From Bifidobacterium breve (GTDB lineage Bacteria; Actinomycetota; Thermoleophilia; Solirubrobacterales; Solirubrobacteraceae), in contig CAMCUD010000015.1 in the NCBI GenBank assembly GCA_945878865.1, positions 49,907 through 113,906 on the forward strand: 64,000 nucleotides of DNA, read 5' to 3'. Below are positions 25,348-33,565 of the stretch, piece after piece (position 1 is the stretch's first letter; each line of letters opens with the position of its first letter). Position numbers and translations under genes: made by a program. The notes beneath the pieces are model-generated. The model was not told the origin of the DNA. It searched no databases and saw only the letters and a list, made by a program, of their open reading frames with translations.

Positions 25348-25617
25348 ATGACAGCGTCCCAGGTCGCAGAGCTCCTGGACGTTCCGGTCTCCACGGTGCT
25401 CGAGTGGGGCCGAAACGGGACGCTGCCCAGGGTCAAGCTCGGCCGGCACGTCCGCTTCCTCCGTACGCAGGTGGAGCAGGTCATCCTGGCCGCGTCACCC
25501 GAGCGCACTGACGCCAGGTGCAACTTGGTCCGCTCGGTTGGTCTGCCCGAGCGGGCCGGAAGCCTGTGCGATGCCTCGAGAAGCGCAGAAGGCCCGCGGT
25601 TGCGGGCCTTCTGGTGA
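25348..25617 (+). CDS. MerR/excisionase-type helix-turn-helix protein
   Basis: From the ATG at 25348: MTASQVAELLDVPVSTVLEWGRNGTLPRVKLGRHVRFLRTQVEQVI is the HTH_17/excisionase domain. After residue 50 the frame runs through a strong hairpin without recognisable similarity, so the active protein may be just the first 60-89 residues. Such proteins regulate excision or integration genes of actinobacterial elements. The tyrosine recombinase expected beside it is absent here. Confidence 0.65.
   Translation: MTASQVAELLDVPVSTVLEWGRNGTLPRVKLGRHVRFLRTQVEQVILAASPERTDARCNLVRSVGLPERAGSLCDASRSAEGPRLRAFW
25587..25612. terminator. Perfect 11-bp hairpin with GGTT loop
   Basis: AGAAGGCCCGC and GCGGGCCTTCT arms with a GGTT tetraloop. 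It has A-rich and T-rich outer ends, as a bidirectional terminator would. It lies at the end of the excisionase frame and just before the next start at 25626. Confidence 0.55.
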
Positions 25618-25625
25618 AGCGGGCA

Positions 25626-25973
25626 ATGGGAGCAAGCTCGAAACCCGGGAACCAGGAACGACTCCGCCGCGCCAGCAAGGCAAAGGCCGACGCGCTTGCG
25701 AAGCCAACGCGACGATCCCGCACGACCACCACGGCGCGGCGGGAGCCGCGCACCGGCGCGATAGGTGCCGCCGTGCTCGCCGAGCTCTCAGAGCAAGATC
25801 GTTCAATGTCCGTCGCGGAGATCCACGCCGCCGTCGAGCGCAAACTCGAGAAGAAGGTGGTTCGAGACACGGTGGGCAGCTTCCTCTCCGTCTCGGCCCG
25901 CTCACGCAGCTCACCGGTTGTCCGCACCGGCAGAGCCCTCTATGCAATGCCCAGCGGCCGGACGGCGGTATGA
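25626..25973 (+). CDS. Small winged-helix-like basic protein
   Basis: 115 residues from the ATG at 25626. The first 55 residues are Lys/Arg/Thr-rich. The rest (AIGAAVLAELSEQDRSMSVAEIHAAVERKLEKKVVRDTV... GRALYAM) has the shape of a winged helix of the restriction/regulator-associated type. Probable DNA-binding protein; function not known. Its 3' end overlaps the antisense AlbA_2 fragment by 34 bases. Confidence 0.5.
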   Translation: MGASSKPGNQERLRRASKAKADALAKPTRRSRTTTTARREPRTGAIGAAVLAELSEQDRSMSVAEIHAAVERKLEKKVVRDTVGSFLSVSARSRSSPVVRTGRALYAMPSGRTAV

Positions 25974-26167
25974 CTCCCGGCGGGTGGGGTCACTGACAGC
26001 AGGGCTCTGCCGTCGATCGTCATGGCGCAGATGTCCTTGGCCAAGTCCTTGTTCTTGCCCGAGGGCGGCAGGCTCGCCTTGGCGTCGAAGGAATGCCCCT
26101 CGACGAAGACTCCCTCGGCCAGTGCCGTCTTCAGATCTGTCTCGGCGCGCAGCTGAATCAGTCGCAT
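25940..26167 (-). pseudogene. Fragment of an AlbA_2/Schlafen-type domain gene
   Basis: VEGHSFDAKASLPPSGKNKDLAKDICAMTIDG matches the opening of AlbA_2 (Schlafen AAA-like) domains, where E/H-xxx-FK, LP and AKDI(A/C)A residues recur. The translation then loses similarity and stops, so only about 55 residues of the domain remain. Such domains occur in mobile-element and defence proteins. Confidence 0.45.
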
Positions 26168-26221
26168 CTGACTAGCGGCTGGCTCGCAGATCAGCTCTCG
26201 GTCGTTGCCCGCGTTCGCAGC

Positions 26222-27106
26222 TCAGCTGGTGACCGGAGTCGGGGTCAGGGACTCCAAACCGCCCCGCTTGGGCACCGGTACTGCCTGTCCCGCACGGAGG
26301 TCCTGCTGCGCGATCAGGTTCAGCGCTCGCGGGACGACGGGGTCCTTGATCGACCGGGGCGGGGCCACAGCGGCGACGTGCTCAGCAAACTGAGCCAGCA
26401 CAGCCGACATCTCCTCGGCCTGTTGCTGTTGCAGCGTGAAGGGACCGCGGAGATACCGGGCGGTCCCTCGGAGGTCATCAAGCTGGTTGAGCAAGTCCGA
26501 GAAAGCCGCGTCGGCGTTCTCCAACCTGGTCCACGCGCGAAAGTAGCTGCGAACCGTGCCGTGTCGCATCTTATTGATCAGACGCTTGTCTGGCAGAAGC
26601 AACAGTTCCGCCTTGGCAAGAAGCTCGGCCGCCGCGAACGCGTTCTCGGAGAACGCTCGCAGTCGCCCATCCGCGAGTGCCTGATCGGCTGTTGTGACGA
26701 ACTCCGCTGCGGCGTCGATGTGGTCGTGGATGCGGTTCGTGTTGTACGTAAATGATGTCGCGAGCGACCAGCCTTCTTTGTGGAGCAGCGCCGTCATGTG
26801 CGCGGCATCGCGATCTGCGTCCAGCAGTTCAAATCGGGAGACGAGATCGAAGTCATCGGTGGTGACGTCCTGGTCTCGGACGATCTCGCGGGTTGCCCTG
26901 ACCTGCGCAATGCCTCCGACTTCGCTGTTGATGCGAACCTGAGTTGGGCGATCGATCCAGTACAGCGCCTGCATGGCGACGATCGGCGTCCCGACCTCAA
27001 TGGTTCCAGCCTGGATGCGCCGTTCCAGCTCGGGCTCGACCAGGCCGTGAAGGAGATGCTCGAACAGCTCCTGAGCATGTCCTGCGAACATATCGTCGTC
27101 AGACAT
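26222..27106 (-). CDS. Uncharacterised protein with possible HEPN-like helical region
   Basis: 294 residues, acidic, no membrane span or signal. The segment about residues 150-205 (ADGRLRAFSENAFAAAELLAKAELLLLPDKRLINKMRHGTVRSYF) has the helix-F-N-A-A-K rhythm of HEPN-type domains, but the RxxxxH catalytic motif is not clear. The N-terminal part is mixed alpha/beta. It is the last gene of the minus-strand set 26222-31646. Function unknown. Confidence 0.55.
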   Translation of the reverse strand: MSDDDMFAGHAQELFEHLLHGLVEPELERRIQAGTIEVGTPIVAMQALYWIDRPTQVRINSEVGGIAQVRATREIVRDQDVTTDDFDLVSRFELLDADRDAAHMTALLHKEGWSLATSFTYNTNRIHDHIDAAAEFVTTADQALADGRLRAFSENAFAAAELLAKAELLLLPDKRLINKMRHGTVRSYFRAWTRLENADAAFSDLLNQLDDLRGTARYLRGPFTLQQQQAEEMSAVLAQFAEHVAAVAPPRSIKDPVVPRALNLIAQQDLRAGQAVPVPKRGGLESLTPTPVTS

Positions 27107-27179
27107 GCGATCACCTTACGGCGCGCGACCGACAGCGCCGGGGCGTGGTGGACAGGGTCGTTGCGTCGCCGAGACCCGG

Positions 27180-27213
27180 ATGGCTGCCCGGGGTTTCGAA
27201 CCCCACGCGGGAG
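27180..27213 (-). other. tRNA-like T-arm and acceptor fragment
   Basis: On the minus strand the stretch reads as a T-stem/loop GGGG-TTCGAAA-CCCC followed by an acceptor-type GGCAGCCA. No D-arm or anticodon arm precedes it. It lies in the 111-bp gap between two accessory genes and may be a remnant attachment site; chance resemblance is possible. Confidence 0.3.
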
Positions 27214-27217
27214 CGAG

Positions 27218-28195
27218 CTACGCGGCCCGCGTCGGCTGGCACCATCGCATGACGTCGTCGCGGTCCTCGGCCGCCAGTTCGCGGAGCAGACGGTCCGTGT
27301 TCCGCCGACGCGTAGACGCCTTGATGGAGGCAGGGGTCATTTCGGGAAACAGCTGCGGGCTTAAGGGGTACGAGATGGGCTGCAGCAGGGGTGGCGCGAG
27401 CCTGGGTGCGTACGTCCCAGGTTGGCGACACCAGCCGCGCTCCGCCTGCTTGATCGTGCTCGCGTTGAGACTGCACGCGTCGCCTAGCGACCCGCGACGA
27501 ATATGGGGCTCGTCGTAGTCGTCGCGCCAGGAACCCACTAGCGCGATGTCGGGGCTCATCGGCATCCGAAACTCCACGATCTCAGCGAAGCTGCCCTCAG
27601 GGATGGATCGCATCGGCGCCCGCCCGGTCGCGACGCTCATTGGTACTGGCGTGACGGGTTGGTCGGACGTGGCCAGGAGCGGCCCGTCGAACTTGACCAA
27701 GGTCCAGTGCATCGACGCGAACAGAGAGGCCAGGCGTGTCATCTGTCGGAACACGTACTCGGTGTGCACCTCGGGCTGCACCATGTCGTGGCCCGAGTGG
27801 ATGAATGCTCGGTCGAGTAGGGGTAGCTGCTCGATGTTCTCCGCCACGGTGCTGAAGACTGCGCGTTCGAACCACGCACGCCATGCCAGAGTCCGGACGA
27901 CGTGGATCGCGACGAATTGCGCGAGCTTCCCTCGTAGTTCCCCGACTGGCCAATGCGAGCGTGGGTCTCGCAGGAAGGCTGTCACGTCGTTCTCGATACT
28001 TCTCAGCGCGGCCTCTGCGGCTCTGGAGAGGTCAGGATCCGTGCCCCACCATCGACGCCGGAACCCAACGTTCTCGATGTCGCGGCTCGCAGCGGCTCCG
28101 GTCTCCACGTCGGTCCAGGTGACCTTGTCCTTGATGGCCCAGTTCTTCAGATACGTCCGCGACGTCAGGTGGATCTTCTTGGGCGCAGGAGCCAT
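27218..28195 (-). CDS. DUF4238-like protein
   Basis: 325 residues from the ATG at 28195. Opening KKIHLTSRTYLKNW and later FVAIHVVRTLAWRA and LLATSDQPVTPVPM are the conserved features of DUF4238 proteins (H-x-x-x-x-YL and TSDxPV). No catalytic role is known to me. It is soluble, with no signal peptide. It lies 49 bp after the end of the large zinc-ribbon gene, same strand, so cotranscription is likely. Confidence 0.7.
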   Translation of the reverse strand: MAPAPKKIHLTSRTYLKNWAIKDKVTWTDVETGAAASRDIENVGFRRRWWGTDPDLSRAAEAALRSIENDVTAFLRDPRSHWPVGELRGKLAQFVAIHVVRTLAWRAWFERAVFSTVAENIEQLPLLDRAFIHSGHDMVQPEVHTEYVFRQMTRLASLFASMHWTLVKFDGPLLATSDQPVTPVPMSVATGRAPMRSIPEGSFAEIVEFRMPMSPDIALVGSWRDDYDEPHIRRGSLGDACSLNASTIKQAERGWCRQPGTYAPRLAPPLLQPISYPLSPQLFPEMTPASIKASTRRRNTDRLLRELAAEDRDDVMRWCQPTRAA

Positions 28196-28244
28196 GCGCT
28201 CAGAACGATGACCGGTCGGCCGGTCGCGAACCCAGCGCACCCAA

Positions 28245-30596
28245 TCAGTCGATCAGGTTGTCGGGCCGGGGCACGCCTTCGATGTCGGGAACGAACTCCA
28301 GCGTCGGCCACGGTCCAGGGAACTGAGCCACTGCTCGTTTCTGCGTCATCTCCCGTAGCTCGTTGGTCGACGCGAGCACGACCCGATGAGCGGAGAGCTG
28401 CCGTGCAATCTCGTCGAGGCGAGCGAGTCTGGCCATTTCGTCAGCCTTGGAAGCACAAAGCGAGTTGGACGTCGTTGCTTCGCCGATGATCAACCGACCA
28501 GCCGCGCTGATCACGAGGTCTATCTCGGACTTCTCCGCGTCACCGTCGTCAGGCAGCGGCGACCAGATGTCCAGCTCGAATGTGACGTCGGCTTTCTGCG
28601 CTCGGTCGCCGAGGATCTGTGTTGCCGCGAGGACCGGAATGTCGCCATGGTTGCGCAGGAACTGAAGGAGCGCTTCGTCGAGGCGGTATGACCATCCGGG
28701 CTCTGCGTGACCGAGCCACGCATCGGAGTCCGCGACCTGCTCAAGGCGGCATCGAGCACATGTGAAGGACCGACCGAACGCGTCGACGTCGTACCAGACC
28801 GCCTGCCTGCAGCGACGACATTTCAGCACCGTTCCAAGCTGGAGTGCTTCACGTCGAAGTAGGTCTCCGACCGCTGCGTCGGCTTGGTCAGAGTCTCCGA
28901 GTAGCTCCGTGAAATCAGCTCGGGTGAGGAGACGTCGTCGTTCGGATGGCACCCACTTCCCTAAGGCTTCCGGCTCCTTCTTGCCGCTGAGGTAGGCGCG
29001 AAAGATGAGGCGATTCGACTCGTCGCGGAGCCCGACGGTGAGCTCGTTGAACCCACCGAAGATGTCCGAGGCTCGCTGCGCGTAAGCGCCCTTGTCCGAC
29101 ACTTCGGCCTTCCAGCCGCGCGATGTCAGGATGAGCTGAACTTGGCGAAGCAGCGGAAGAGGTCGGAGCCGCGGCCGAATCGCAAGACTCGGCAACGGCG
29201 TATTCGCCGTCTGAATCGTGCCCGTCGCGACGTAGACGGCCCCGTCAGTCGAAGGTCGTTGCAGGTAGTCAGATGTCCTGGCCCCGCTGAACAGCGTCGC
29301 TGCCACCGCGGGATGACGCACCGGCGCCCAACCGTCGACTCGTGTGTCGACCATCCACTGGGTCTCGATCTCGTTCTGGTGCCGTACTTCCGCGGGCAGT
29401 GGCGTTGGCAGCGGCGAGGAGACACCATCTTGGATGACAACGCCCAAGGACTGGCCCTCACCGCCCCGCTCATATAGGCGATTCGGGACCTCTGGCAGAA
29501 GCGCAGCCCAGTCCTCAACAGTCGGCTTGACCTCCCGGGTTGCTGCGCCTTCCACCTGCATGCGAGCATCGTCCTCGGCGAGCCAGGCTGCGACTTCGTC
29601 GCGGGCGAGCGGCGACGAGTAGCTGGTCACAGCCGGGTGAAGCCCCGAGCGCCACCCGCCGCGAAGGACGCGGTTCTTCAGCAGATGCGAAACGAGTGGA
29701 TCCGCCCGCAGCTGACTTGGGAGCCACCACGCCCAGGTACCGAGGCGACGGAGGGCGTAGAACAAGACGAAGTCCCATACGTCGTCTCCGACGACGACGA
29801 CTGGCGGGCGGCGTACCCATCCAAATGTGTAGATCTCAAGGCCGGTGAGTGTCATCGCCCACGGCCAGCTGCCGGACTGACCGTGATCTGAATAGAGGTA
29901 CGTGGCGGCGTTGGCGGCGTCGGCGACTGTCTGCTCGATGACTTCAATGCCGCGCTCAGTGAGCTGTCGCTGTGCCTGTCCCGTGAGTCGCCCGAGTTCG
30001 GCGGTGATCATCAATGACAGGAGCGGGTCCCCGGCGTGCACCGTCTGGACTGATGTCGGCAAGTCGACGAGCTGCCCCACGGCCATATCCATCACATGGC
30101 CGATGATGCGAATCCCCCCGTCGAGCATCTCGCGGTGGTGGTCGGCTCCGAGCGGGGCGAGCCGGTCAAGCAACAGGATCGCGAGGTCCTCAGGTATTGC
30201 GTCTGAGTCGAAGGTGGCGCGGGCTAAGTACTCGTCGACGTCGGCGTCGCTCATCTCCGGAGACTTCGCCCGAAGGTTCACCGCTGACTTGTCCCGCCAC
30301 TGCCGATCCAAGTCACCGATGTCGGCCATCGATGGCGTAGTGACTTCGTAGGCGTCCGCATCGAAGATGTCGGCCACGCGCCAGAACAGATCGTGGCCGA
30401 CCAGACCGTCTTGCAGCGGCAGCGGTAGGTACGCGGCTCCGCCCCACATGCTCGACGCATGCCCAAGTGCCATGTCAAAGGAGCGATGCCACGTCACGCC
30501 TTCGATCTCCGGCACCATCAGGGCCACCCTTGGAGGTCTCAGTCCGAGTTCGGCGCTCAGCACTTGGACGTCCCGCCGCGTATCGGTCACAGTCAC
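28245..30596 (-). CDS. 783-aa protein with zinc ribbon and PD-(D/E)XK-like C-terminus, unknown family
   Basis: Residues 1-580 give no recognisable domain. They include a possible nucleotide-independent helical part and a WWLPSQLRADPLVSHLL stretch. Residues 593-616 form a four-Cys zinc ribbon (CRRC... CARC). The C-terminal 100 residues hold SEIDLVISAAGRLIIGEATTS, with E691, D693 and E706 spaced as in PD-(D/E)XK nucleases, although the usual ExK is ExT. This suggests a nuclease-like effector in an accessory gene cluster. It is preceded by a winged-helix protein gene and followed by DUF4238 and a possible HEPN protein gene. Confidence 0.65.
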   Translation of the reverse strand: MTVTDTRRDVQVLSAELGLRPPRVALMVPEIEGVTWHRSFDMALGHASSMWGGAAYLPLPLQDGLVGHDLFWRVADIFDADAYEVTTPSMADIGDLDRQWRDKSAVNLRAKSPEMSDADVDEYLARATFDSDAIPEDLAILLLDRLAPLGADHHREMLDGGIRIIGHVMDMAVGQLVDLPTSVQTVHAGDPLLSLMITAELGRLTGQAQRQLTERGIEVIEQTVADAANAATYLYSDHGQSGSWPWAMTLTGLEIYTFGWVRRPPVVVVGDDVWDFVLFYALRRLGTWAWWLPSQLRADPLVSHLLKNRVLRGGWRSGLHPAVTSYSSPLARDEVAAWLAEDDARMQVEGAATREVKPTVEDWAALLPEVPNRLYERGGEGQSLGVVIQDGVSSPLPTPLPAEVRHQNEIETQWMVDTRVDGWAPVRHPAVAATLFSGARTSDYLQRPSTDGAVYVATGTIQTANTPLPSLAIRPRLRPLPLLRQVQLILTSRGWKAEVSDKGAYAQRASDIFGGFNELTVGLRDESNRLIFRAYLSGKKEPEALGKWVPSERRRLLTRADFTELLGDSDQADAAVGDLLRREALQLGTVLKCRRCRQAVWYDVDAFGRSFTCARCRLEQVADSDAWLGHAEPGWSYRLDEALLQFLRNHGDIPVLAATQILGDRAQKADVTFELDIWSPLPDDGDAEKSEIDLVISAAGRLIIGEATTSNSLCASKADEMARLARLDEIARQLSAHRVVLASTNELREMTQKRAVAQFPGPWPTLEFVPDIEGVPRPDNLID

Positions 30597-30827
30597 GAGG
30601 TTCGACCCAGTGTCAGGCGCATGATGACGCGGGCGGAACTGCTCGAACTAGAGCGATACCCGTCAGCATCACGCGACCGTGATGGCCCATCTGGGGAGAA
30701 TCTGCGTCAGGCATCGGCGTGCCGCAGCGTACGAACGCCGCCGGTCAGGCAGCCGTAACCGATCCACTTGCGACATCGTCGGGGCGCCCACCTCATACCT
30801 CGCGTGATCAGTGCCCTCGTGTCGCCT

Positions 30828-31646
30828 TCAAGACGTCTCCGGGCTTACGCCACGCTCAACCGACCAGTCCTTGGGGTGATCAGGGTCTCGCGCGTCGCTC
30901 GGTCCGAGCCACGCCTGAGCCGACCATTCCTCGTCGCTATTCGCTCTGACCTCGGGAGGAGGCTCGGACGAGAGGAGGCGCCATGCCTCCTGGATCGCAC
31001 GCTCGCCGCGAGCGATCTCGGTCCGTAGCGCCTGGCGGCGTTGGCGGTCGTCGTCGCCGAGCATATTCATCTGATCCGGTGGCGGGATAAGAGCGAACTG
31101 CGCCGCCATCTGCGTGACTTGATGCTGTAGTTCAACCACGAGGTCGGGGTCTATGACGTAGTAGCCGGGTTCGCCTGCGCGACGAACCAGTGGGCTTCGT
31201 CCGATCTGGGTGAGGAACACGTTCTCCGGCTTCTTCCCGGCGGGCTCCAGTCCGTCGGCGCGCAGCCATGCCAGCCATTCACCGTGATGCACGGGGCGTC
31301 GCACCTCGCCGCGTCTGAGCGCTGCACGAACGGCGGCTTCGCGGAGCCTTGCTCCGGCCACAAAGCGATCGTCAGCGACGACACGCCGCTTCGCCGCTGG
31401 TTCGGCCACGGGTACCAGCGGCAGCGCCGCATTGTCGACGTCGAGCCCTTGAGACCGGGCGAGATCGATGAGCTGCAGCAGGCGCCGCTCTGAGATCTGC
31501 CGGTTCGCCTGGGCGGCGTCGAGTTCGGCCTGCAACACATTGACGTGGAGCGTCGCCTGAGCGTGGGAGTCGATGGCCTCCTCAATTCGCTGTTCGAGCT
31601 GGCTCAGCGAGGAGGCAGTGGGCTCAGCCCGGTGGACGGCGCTCAT
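30828..31646 (-). CDS. Coiled-coil plus winged-helix protein
   Basis: 272 residues from the ATG at 31646. Residues about 8-65 form a coiled coil (LEQRIEEAIDSHAQATLHVNVLQAELDAAQ). Residues about 110-190 form a winged helix (VRAALRRGEVRRPVHHGEWLAWLRADGLEPAGKKPENVFLTQIGRSPLVRRAG... YYVID) of the type found in actinobacterial restriction/defence-associated regulators. A further helical region follows. First gene of the four-gene minus-strand set; 231 bp separate it from the 783-aa protein gene. Confidence 0.65.
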   Translation of the reverse strand: MSAVHRAEPTASSLSQLEQRIEEAIDSHAQATLHVNVLQAELDAAQANRQISERRLLQLIDLARSQGLDVDNAALPLVPVAEPAAKRRVVADDRFVAGARLREAAVRAALRRGEVRRPVHHGEWLAWLRADGLEPAGKKPENVFLTQIGRSPLVRRAGEPGYYVIDPDLVVELQHQVTQMAAQFALIPPPDQMNMLGDDDRQRRQALRTEIARGERAIQEAWRLLSSEPPPEVRANSDEEWSAQAWLGPSDARDPDHPKDWSVERGVSPETS

Positions 31647-31854
31647 GCGCGCGAGTTCGTCGGCCTGAATGTCATCCACTGGATCGATACCGAACTCGCG
31701 TCCCACAAGGTTTCTTGTGATGCCGCTCAGCGCGTGAATTCGACCGCGCGCCAGAAACGTTTTGTTCGCAATTTGCGGGATCGATGACTCGCGATACCCG
31801 CGGAAGCGGGCCCGGAGCGCGCTTCCGTCCGACGACCGCCACACGATCTACCTC
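31647..31854. other. Divergent intergenic region with an 8-bp perfect inverted repeat
   Basis: CGGAAGCG (31801-31808) and CGCTTCCG (31820-31827) arms with an 11-base gap. It lies between the divergent 272-aa gene and the 37-aa gene and may be an operator or hairpin. The remaining sequence has no gene. Confidence 0.35.
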
Positions 31855-31968
31855 ATGACCACAGACCGCACCTCAAAGTCGCAGGCCACGCTCGCAACCG
31901 GAGCCGCGCTCGTCGATCAGACCCGTCGCGGTGAGCCGTCATCAGACCCATCATCAACAGTGAGGTAA
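31855..31968 (+). CDS. Small hydrophilic protein (37 aa)
   Basis: ATG at 31855, stop at 31968, with a Thr/Ser/Arg-rich product. The stop is two bases before the next gene's GTG, which suggests coupled translation. No family; called because of the tight spacing with 31971. Confidence 0.35.
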   Translation: MTTDRTSKSQATLATGAALVDQTRRGEPSSDPSSTVR

Positions 31969-31970
31969 CC

Positions 31971-32366
31971 GTGCAGATCTTCACCCTCGATGCTCAGCTC
32001 TGCGGGACTCGCCGCAGCTGCAACGCCGAAGCGGACGGCTTCGGCATCACCGTCATCACCTCGACCGGTCCGGTCTCCGTCCGCTCCCGGTCCGAAGCCA
32101 TCCGCGTCGCTGAGCGGGATATCGGGCTGTTCCTGCGCCCCGCCGAGCGCGGCGAGCGGCCCTGGGGCCTGAGCGTCTCGGTCGGCGGCGTGCAGGCGGT
32201 CTACGGCGAATGGCCCCGATTCCCCGGTCCGCCATCGCCGCGCCAGCCGCCGTCTCTGGTGTCGCGGATCCGGTCGCGTTGGCAGAACGGCGACGGGCCG
32301 ATGTCGGCGCTGAGCAATGCCGTCTCGATCATCCAGGCGTACACGCAGCGCGCCCAGGCCGCGTAG
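31971..32366 (+). CDS. Uncharacterised protein before the DUF4062 gene
   Basis: GTG start. 131 residues with an N-terminal beta-rich part containing CGTRRSC, then a Pro/Arg-rich linker (PPSPRQPPSLVSRIRSRW) and a helix. No membrane span. Its stop is 8 bases before the GTG of the DUF4062 gene, so the three plus-strand genes 31855-33520 probably form an operon. Confidence 0.5.
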   Translation: MQIFTLDAQLCGTRRSCNAEADGFGITVITSTGPVSVRSRSEAIRVAERDIGLFLRPAERGERPWGLSVSVGGVQAVYGEWPRFPGPPSPRQPPSLVSRIRSRWQNGDGPMSALSNAVSIIQAYTQRAQAA

Positions 32367-32374
32367 GCAATCCG

Positions 32375-33520
32375 GTGGCTCTACTGATCGATCAGGCTTC
32401 GGCCGCGCGCAGTCTCACGCCCGACGAGTTTCGAGCGTGGGCTGCGGGGCGTGTCGTGTTCATCTCCAGCGAGATGCGCGAGCTGGCCGATATTCGGCGA
32501 GTGCTCGCCGACGGACTGCGCGAGGCCGGGTTCCAGGTGGTGATGTTCGAGGACCTTGGCGGGCGCGACGACGACGCACAGACCGCGTACCTGACGGGCG
32601 TTGCGAATAGCCACATCTATCTCGGGCTAGTCGGCGACCGCTACGGCGCGATGCTCGAAACCGGGTACTCGCCCACACACGAGGAGTACCGAACCGCCCG
32701 CGAGCACGGGCTGCGGATGTCGGTCTGGATTCACGCCGACGACCGCGACCGCCAGGGCAATGCTCGGGACTTCGTTCAGGAGATCCAGACGTTTAATACC
32801 ACGGGCAGTTTCCGCGACGGCGCCGGGTTGCTCGATTCCGTGCTGACCCGGCTCGCCGAGATGGCCGCCGACGACGAGCAGCCGTGGATCAAGATCGGCG
32901 ATGCAGTGTTCCGCTGCGCCCGCTTGCGCGATGACGGCCAGACGCTGCAAGTCGAGGCGACCGTCCGTGACGAGGGTGTCGTCCGGTACCTCTCCGGCCT
33001 GACCGACGCTGGGTTCGGTCGCGGTTTGGAGGTGTCGGTCGCGACGCATGCGAAGGCGGGCCGCGCCCGAGTCACGGGCCTGGTGGCGGAGAGCAGCAGT
33101 CGGTCAGCTCAGAACCTGACCCTTGCCGCAGACGTCTCGTGGGGCGCGAGCGGCGGAGGGATGGACGCGTCGTTCGGCAACTACTCGCCCGATGACCAGG
33201 TCGAGATGGGTCTGCGGACGGGGCTGTTCGCCGAGCCGCCGCCCGATGGGTTCGATCGCATGCTCACCGGGATGCTGAGCACCGAGGATCCACTGGGGCC
33301 GCTGGACGGGCTCCCCCTCGGACAGGGCACCTTCGAGGCGGTAGCCCATCTGCTGCTGGTCGAGCGCCTTGTCGGCGAGCACGGTGCGAGTGCCGTGATC
33401 CGCACCGACATAGGGCCTTTGATCAACGGCGCGCGGAATCTGCATCTCGAATGGATCGCTCGCCAGCGCTACACCAACGAAGAGCCACAGACACACATCA
33501 TCCAGGGCCGCCGCGGATAG
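32375..33520 (+). CDS. DUF4062 (TIR-like) domain protein
   Basis: GTG start at 32375, 381 residues. Residues about 25-115 form a DUF4062 domain: VVFISSEMRELADIRRVLADGLREAGFQVVMFED, then SHIYLGLVGDRYG and PTHEEYRTAREHGL, with the invariant-looking E near PTHEEY. DUF4062 is related to TIR/flavodoxin-like effector domains in NTPase and defence proteins. The C-terminal 250 residues resemble a beta-rich and helical domain without a clear name (no P-loop seen). Candidate effector or sensor of a defence unit. Confidence 0.7.
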   Translation: MALLIDQASAARSLTPDEFRAWAAGRVVFISSEMRELADIRRVLADGLREAGFQVVMFEDLGGRDDDAQTAYLTGVANSHIYLGLVGDRYGAMLETGYSPTHEEYRTAREHGLRMSVWIHADDRDRQGNARDFVQEIQTFNTTGSFRDGAGLLDSVLTRLAEMAADDEQPWIKIGDAVFRCARLRDDGQTLQVEATVRDEGVVRYLSGLTDAGFGRGLEVSVATHAKAGRARVTGLVAESSSRSAQNLTLAADVSWGASGGGMDASFGNYSPDDQVEMGLRTGLFAEPPPDGFDRMLTGMLSTEDPLGPLDGLPLGQGTFEAVAHLLLVERLVGEHGASAVIRTDIGPLINGARNLHLEWIARQRYTNEEPQTHIIQGRRG

Positions 33521-33565
33521 TCAGCCGTCTTGTCGCGTAGCGGGTGGTTGCCTACCTCCGCGGAA

